Origin: Clostridia bacterium
GTDB lineage: Bacteria; Bacillota; Clostridia; Oscillospirales; Acutalibacteraceae
Length of the DNA stretch: 10,097 bases
Direction: 5' to 3'
Assembly: GCA_017382915.1 (NCBI GenBank)
Contig: JAFNZJ010000034.1
Coordinates: 1 to 10,097 of the forward strand
Position numbers and translations under genes: made by a program. The first letter of the stretch is position 1. Each line of letters begins with the position of its first letter. This document shows positions 6,846 to 10,097 of the stretch, piece after piece. Below the pieces are notes generated by a model. It did not search any database, was not told the DNA's origin, and was given only the letters and a program-made list of their open reading frames with translations.

Positions 6846-7643
6846 GTGAAGAAAAACGGTAATCTAAGTATTATTACCAAGGGAATTATAGCAGAAAACC
6901 CTGTTTTAAGGCTTGTTCTTGGCACCTGCCCAACCCTTGCAGTTACCACCTCTGCCCTAAACGGTATTGGTATGGGACTTTCGGCAACCTTTGTGCTTAT
7001 TTGCTCGGGTGCCGCCATATCACTGCTTCGTAACATAATTCCCCAAAGGGTGCGTATACCCGCATACATTACAATAATCGCCGCATTTGTTACCATTGTT
7101 CAAATGCTGGTTAAGGCGTTTTTACCCGCCATTGATGCGGCGCTTGGCATATTTTTGCCCCTTATAGTTGTTAACTGTATTATTTTGGCAAGGGCAGAAA
7201 TGTTTGCCGCCAAAAACCCCGTTATTCCATCAATTTTAGATGGACTTGGTATGGGTATTGGCTTTACCGCTACCCTTACCGCAATGGGTATTATCCGTGA
7301 GCTTTTAGGCGCAGGCACAATATTCTCTCTGCCTGTGACCGCCAATGTTATTGACCCAATGCTGGTTATGATTTTGCCACCCGGTGGCTTCTTTGTTTTT
7401 GGTATTTTGGTGGCAGTTTCAAACGCTATTGCTACCAAAAAGGGCAAAAAGCCGGTTGAAGGTCTTGGTTGTTCAGGTTGTTCACAAAACGGTAGCTGTC
7501 CCTTTGCCGATATGGCGGCAGAACAGTGCCAAAAGCCTGCCGATGCAGAGCAGCAGTACGGTGAAACCTTAAAGGATGATATGACCGCCAAGGATGAATC
7601 AAAGGCGGATACCCCCGAAAAGGAGGCTGGCGAAAATGACTGA
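6846..7643 (+). CDS. rnfE: Rnf complex subunit E with cysteine-rich C-terminal tail
   Basis: RnfE and its paralogue RnfA form an inverted-topology pair in the membrane and hold an Fe-S centre at their interface. The expected cysteines are present: C28 in LGTCPTLA and C111 in VVNCIILARAE. Residues 1-198 are the conserved six-helix region, including LDGLGMGIGFT (131-141), RELLGAG (151-157) and PPGGFFVFG (178-186). The product is 265 residues because of a tail of about 65 hydrophilic residues. The tail first shows C209, C212, C218 and C228, then an acidic, lysine-containing end. Cys-containing tails occur in some clostridial RnfE proteins, but the acidic extension is longer than I would expect. 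The start is GTG 6846 with an AGGGGGA site about eight bases upstream. The end overlaps rnfA by eight bases. Confidence 0.94.
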   Translation: MKKNGNLSIITKGIIAENPVLRLVLGTCPTLAVTTSALNGIGMGLSATFVLICSGAAISLLRNIIPQRVRIPAYITIIAAFVTIVQMLVKAFLPAIDAALGIFLPLIVVNCIILARAEMFAAKNPVIPSILDGLGMGIGFTATLTAMGIIRELLGAGTIFSLPVTANVIDPMLVMILPPGGFFVFGILVAVSNAIATKKGKKPVEGLGCSGCSQNGSCPFADMAAEQCQKPADAEQQYGETLKDDMTAKDESKADTPEKEAGEND

Positions 7644-8271
7644 TATGTGGTCAATGGTTATTTCGGTTTTGCTTGCCGGCATTCTTACCGATAATATGGT
7701 GCTTTCCAAGTTTTTGGGCATATGCCCGTTTCTTGGCGTTTCAAAAAAGCTTAACACCGCATTTGCAATGGGTATTGCGGTAATTTTGGTAATGCTGGCA
7801 TCCACCGCCGTTACCTACCCAATTTATGTATATTTGCTTATTCCAAGCGGACTTGAATATTTGCAAACCATAGCCTTTATTTTGGTTATTGCCGCACTTG
7901 TTCAGCTTATTGAGGTATTGCTTAAACGCTTTATACCCCCAATTTATAAGGCGCTTGGTATTTATTTGCCCCTTATTACCACCAACTGTGCGGTGCTGGG
8001 CATTACACTTTTACATTTTACAAACCAAAAAATTACAAGCTTTGCTGAAACCGTTTCGGGCGGATATCAAAGCGGCAGTGTATTTTTAGTTTGTATGGCA
8101 AACGCACTTGGTGCAGGCGCAGGCTTTTTACTTTCAATGCTGCTTTTTGCAGGTGTTAGAAGTAGGCTTGAAAAGGCAAATGTACCCAAGTTTTTACAGG
8201 GTTTACCCATAACCCTTATAGCCGCCGCAATAGTAGCCCTTTCGTTCTTGGGCTTTGCGGGTGTAGCGTAG
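7636..8271 (+). CDS. rnfA: Rnf complex subunit A
   Basis: RnfA is the integral membrane partner of RnfE, in the RnfA/NqrE family. The start is ATG 7636, nine bases after AGGAGG (7621-7626), giving 211 residues. A longer reading from 7594 would add a basic, non-hydrophobic leader that no RnfA has. TDNMVLSKFLGICPFLGVS (18-36) holds the cluster cysteine C30, and YLPLITTNCAVLG (110-122) holds C118. The final third has the usual ANALGAGAGF and GLPITLIAAAIVALSF segments. Its 41-residue centre around GIYLPLI parallels the RnfE segment GIFLPLI at both protein and DNA level, reflecting ancient duplication. It overlaps the end of rnfE by eight bases, so translation is probably coupled. Confidence 0.95.
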   Translation: MTDMWSMVISVLLAGILTDNMVLSKFLGICPFLGVSKKLNTAFAMGIAVILVMLASTAVTYPIYVYLLIPSGLEYLQTIAFILVIAALVQLIEVLLKRFIPPIYKALGIYLPLITTNCAVLGITLLHFTNQKITSFAETVSGGYQSGSVFLVCMANALGAGAGFLLSMLLFAGVRSRLEKANVPKFLQGLPITLIAAAIVALSFLGFAGVA

Positions 8272-8283
8272 GGGGTGCTTAAA

Positions 8284-9069
8284 ATGACTGAACTTTTAAT
8301 TGCTGTTGCCATTATAGGCGGCATAGGTCTTTTGGGCGGCGTGCTTCTTTCGGTTGTGTCACATATTTGTGATAAAGGCGATGAAAATGAGCGCCTTGCC
8401 GAAATTCGCGATTGCCTGCCTGGTGCCAACTGCGGTGCCTGTGGTTATGCGGGCTGTGATTCCTACGCTGAAGCGGTTGAAAACGGCTCGGCCGAGCCTA
8501 ATCTATGCGCCCCGGGCGGTGTGGATACCGCCAAAAAGCTGTCTGAAATTTTGGGTGTAGAGGTTGAGCTTACCCCCAAGGTTGCAAAGGTGCTTTGCAA
8601 CGGTTGTGAGGCAAATACCGAAACCAAATATAATTATCAGGGTATGACATCCTGCCGTGCCGCGGCCGCCCTTGCAGGTGGTATGAAGCTTTGTGAAAAT
8701 GGCTGTTTGGGCTTTGGCGACTGCCAAAATGCCTGTAGTTTTGATGCCATTTCGGTGGTTGATGGCGTGGCCAAGGTTGACAGCGACCTTTGTGGTGGTT
8801 GTGGCTCTTGCGCCAATGTCTGCCCCAAGCAGATAATAAAAATTGTACCCCTTAAAAAGGCGGCGCTTGTGCCCTGCAGTAATACCGATAAGGGTGCAGT
8901 GGCACGCAAGGCCTGTAAGGTGGCCTGTATTGGATGTAAGGCCTGTGTTCGCGCCTGCGAATATGATGCCATAAAGGTAGAAAACTTCCTTGCAACGGTT
9001 GACACCGAAAAGTGTACCGCTTGCGGAAAGTGTGTATCGGCCTGTCCACAAAAAATTATTGTTACTTAA
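8284..9069 (+). CDS. rnfB: Rnf complex subunit B (polyferredoxin, ferredoxin entry site)
   Basis: RnfB accepts electrons from reduced ferredoxin in the cytoplasm. I choose ATG 8284, placed eight bases after GGGGG (8271-8275), over the in-frame GTG at 8275, which lies within that site. The product is 261 residues. A membrane helix (about 3-25) precedes an Fes-type [4Fe-4S] domain with C50, C53, C58 and C75. Ferredoxin-type motifs follow at C137/C141/C147/C151, C170/C173/C176/C180, C215/C218/C221/C225 and C244/C247/C250/C254. Extra cysteines are C105, C108, C124 and C211. The multiple-cluster form is typical of clostridial Rnf and larger than the proteobacterial version. It is the last rnf gene and is followed nine bases later by a strong terminator. 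Confidence 0.95.
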   Translation: MTELLIAVAIIGGIGLLGGVLLSVVSHICDKGDENERLAEIRDCLPGANCGACGYAGCDSYAEAVENGSAEPNLCAPGGVDTAKKLSEILGVEVELTPKVAKVLCNGCEANTETKYNYQGMTSCRAAAALAGGMKLCENGCLGFGDCQNACSFDAISVVDGVAKVDSDLCGGCGSCANVCPKQIIKIVPLKKAALVPCSNTDKGAVARKACKVACIGCKACVRACEYDAIKVENFLATVDTEKCTACGKCVSACPQKIIVT

Positions 9070-9070
9070 T

Positions 9071-9108
9071 AAAAATGCCCGACCGAAATTTCTTTCGGTC
9101 GGGTTTTT
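9071..9108. terminator. Bidirectional terminator between rnfB and spoIIID
   Basis: CCCGACCGAAA (9078-9088) and TTTCGGTCGGG (9093-9103) form a perfect 11-bp stem with a TTTC loop. T9104-9108 follows on the plus strand. A9071-9075 gives a T run on the minus strand after two intervening bases. It therefore can end both the rnf transcript and the convergent spoIIID transcript. The plus-strand T run touches the spoIIID stop codon at 9107-9109, so the spacing is very compact. Confidence 0.92.
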
Positions 9109-9355
9109 ATATACCTTTATACTTTTTTCTGGTGGCCATACCGCCGCGTATGTGCCGTTCACTTTTATTTATCTCAAGTATTTTTTTAACCTCCCTATAA
9201 AGCTCGGGATTTCTTACTTTAAGCCTTTCGGTTACATCCTTATGTACAGTCGATTTTGAAATGTTAAAAACACCTGCCGCGCCCCTGACGGTTGTTTTAT
9301 GGCATTTTATGTATTCGCCCAGCCTACAGGCGCGCTCTGCTACCGCTTCTTTCAT
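9107..9355 (-). CDS. spoIIID: Sporulation transcription factor SpoIIID
   Basis: SpoIIID is a small DNA-binding regulator of the mother-cell programme, made under sigma-E control, that adjusts sigma-E genes and prepares sigK expression. The 82-residue product has a helix-turn-helix at about 22-44, including the highly conserved SKSTVHKDVTERL (33-45). The basic ERHIRGGMATRKKYK (66-80) matches the C-terminal DNA-contacting region of the Bacillus protein. It ends shortly after that region, so it is about ten residues shorter than B. subtilis SpoIIID, with no core part missing. The ATG at 9355 is preceded by AAAGGAGAG (9363-9371). It is a lone gene convergent with rnf, and its presence implies an endospore-forming lineage. 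Confidence 0.95.
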   Translation of the reverse strand: MKEAVAERACRLGEYIKCHKTTVRGAAGVFNISKSTVHKDVTERLKVRNPELYREVKKILEINKSERHIRGGMATRKKYKGI

Positions 9356-9376
9356 AATGCTTCTCTCCTTTAGTAA

Positions 9377-9405
9377 AGAATATGAAAAGCGGCGCCTTTT
9401 TATGC
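9377..9405 (-). promoter_or_regulatory. Candidate sigma-E promoter for spoIIID
   Basis: On the minus strand GCATAAA (9399-9405) lies 14 bases before CATATTCT (9377-9384). These resemble the sigma-E -35 (GCATATT-like) and -10 (CATAnnnT) elements at the usual spacing. Start would be near 9370, giving a leader of only about 15 bases with the ribosome site at its 5' end, which is tight but possible. Sigma-E control is known for spoIIID in Bacillus. Confidence 0.45.
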
Positions 9406-9415
9406 GTATTAAAAG

Positions 9416-9444
9416 TTGACATAGTATTTTTATAATGATATAAT
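9416..9444 (+). promoter_or_regulatory. Perfect-consensus extended -10 sigma-A promoter
   Basis: TTGACA (9416-9421), 17 bases, then TATAAT (9439-9444), with TG one base before the -10 box. Both boxes are perfect and the extended -10 is present. Start is expected near 9451, about 36 bases before the ATG at 9487. An overlapping TATAAT at 9431-9436 is too close to the -35 box to be used with it. It predicts strong vegetative expression of the downstream gene. Confidence 0.88.
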
Positions 9445-9486
9445 GTGAACATAAAAAATCGGCCTTTGAAAGGGTGTTTGACCAAA

Positions 9487-10097
9487 ATGAAAATAGTTAA
9501 TATTATGAACTTTGTAAGGGACTATGACCCCCGCTATGAGGGCTCGGCTGAGCGGATGTTTGCCCTTACCGAAAAGGAGCTTGAGTTGGTGCAAAAGCAC
9601 GGCTTTGATAACACCTTTTTGCTTCAGTATGATGCTTTAATCAACCCCAAATATCAAACCCTTTTTAAAACCAAGGCCAATGACACCACCGAGCTTGGTC
9701 TCTGGTATGAAATTGTACGCCCCCTTACCGATGCCGTAGGCATTAAATGGCGTGGCAGAGAGGACTGGTCTTGGGATTGGCATATAGTACCCGGCTTTTC
9801 AATGGCATACACTAAAAATGAGCGCAAAATACTTATTGATGAGGCTATGAATAGGTTTAAGGGTATTTATGGCTATTACCCCAAAACTGTCGGCAGCTGG
9901 CTTATTGATACCTACACGGCAGAGTATCTGGTAAATGAATATAATGTGTCGGCAATTGCCATTTGCCGCGACCAAGTAGCAACCGACGCCTACACTTTGG
10001 TTGGCGGTCACTTTAACACACCCTACTTTCCAAGTAAGAAAAATATTTTCACCCCTGCCAGCACCAAAGAAAATACCCTTAATGTACCTGTATTTCG
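9487..10097 (+). CDS. DUF3863-like protein, 5' part only (runs off the right edge)
   Basis: An open frame from ATG 9487 continues to the last base (203 full codons) without a stop. Codon use matches neighbouring genes. It has its own strong promoter and an AAAGGGTG ribosome site (9469-9476). No signal peptide or membrane segment is visible. The N-terminal part is rich in aromatic and acidic residues, with motifs FLLQYDALI (about 44-52), LGLWYEIVRPL (about 69-79), KWRGREDWSWDWH (about 86-98) and YGYYPKTVGSWLID (about 128-141). This pattern resembles the DUF3863 group as I remember it from Bacteroidetes and Clostridia, whose fold may resemble polysaccharide deacetylase or GH57-like barrels. That link is recall, not a search. 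Function is unknown; a carbohydrate-related hydrolase is a guess from the Trp/Asp-rich motifs. Confidence 0.75.
   Translation, partial: MKIVNIMNFVRDYDPRYEGSAERMFALTEKELELVQKHGFDNTFLLQYDALINPKYQTLFKTKANDTTELGLWYEIVRPLTDAVGIKWRGREDWSWDWHIVPGFSMAYTKNERKILIDEAMNRFKGIYGYYPKTVGSWLIDTYTAEYLVNEYNVSAIAICRDQVATDAYTLVGGHFNTPYFPSKKNIFTPASTKENTLNVPVF

Noticed and set aside
7100..7654. A 184-residue open frame on the minus strand opposite rnfE
   Set aside because: It is antisense to a clear rnfE, and its Ser/Pro/Ile-rich composition is typical of complement frames. No independent signal supports it.
7136..7992. Near-identical DNA segments in rnfE (around 7140-7175) and rnfA (around 7951-7986) as a repeat element
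   Set aside because: The similarity follows the known RnfA/RnfE paralogy at a conserved LPLI region and shared codon bias, not a mobile or regulatory repeat.
8503..9162. A 219-residue open frame on the minus strand opposite rnfB
   Set aside because: It lies fully antisense to a gene with intact Fe-S motifs, crosses the terminator hairpin and has no family resemblance. It is a by-product of codon bias in rnfB.
9799..10011. A 70-codon open frame on the minus strand near the right edge
   Set aside because: The plus strand here is a well-supported reading frame open through 9487-10097 with its own promoter and ribosome site, so this is a shadow.

Overview
The window looks like chromosomal DNA from an anaerobic, endospore-forming Clostridia member of the Bacillota, plausibly an Oscillospiraceae/Ruminococcaceae-type gut bacterium. 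The evidence is a clostridial-order rnfCDGEAB operon, a spoIIID sporulation regulator, strong GGAGG ribosome binding sites, use of GTG and TTG starts, and consensus sigma-A promoters. The genus cannot be fixed from the sequence alone.

Layout. Positions 1-112 carry no convincing gene but are rich in small inverted repeats. Positions 136-2462 hold five minus-strand genes that read as one operon. In transcription order they are a DUF5412-like membrane-anchored protein, a cytoplasmic cyclophilin, a PqqD-like peptide-binding protein, an S24/S26 (signal-peptidase-like) Ser-His protease homologue and a short nitroreductase. A hairpin terminator at 108-131 ends the unit. The 261-base divergent gap at 2463-2723 holds one promoter for each direction plus palindromic and direct repeats that could be operators.

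Positions 2724-9069 hold a plus-strand unit: an O-acetylhomoserine sulfhydrylase (metY-type) followed after 33 bases by the complete Rnf complex in the order C-D-G-E-A-B. Rnf genes overlap or sit a few bases apart, and no terminator separates metY from rnfC, so a single metY-rnf transcript is likely. Rnf couples reduced ferredoxin oxidation to NAD+ reduction and ion export. MetY links sulfide to methionine/cysteine metabolism, so the unit joins sulfur assimilation to ferredoxin-based energy conservation.

A perfect 11-bp hairpin at 9078-9103 lies between rnfB and the convergent spoIIID gene (9107-9355, minus) and probably terminates both. spoIIID has a plausible sigma-E promoter. Divergent from it, a perfect-consensus extended -10 sigma-A promoter (9416-9444) drives a gene that runs off the right edge (9487 onward). 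Its product resembles the DUF3863 group and has no assigned function.

Nothing here is a clear new defence system, mobile element or CRISPR array. The least explained parts are the PqqD/S26-like protease pair, the strongly expressed partial gene at the right edge, and the hairpin-rich left edge.
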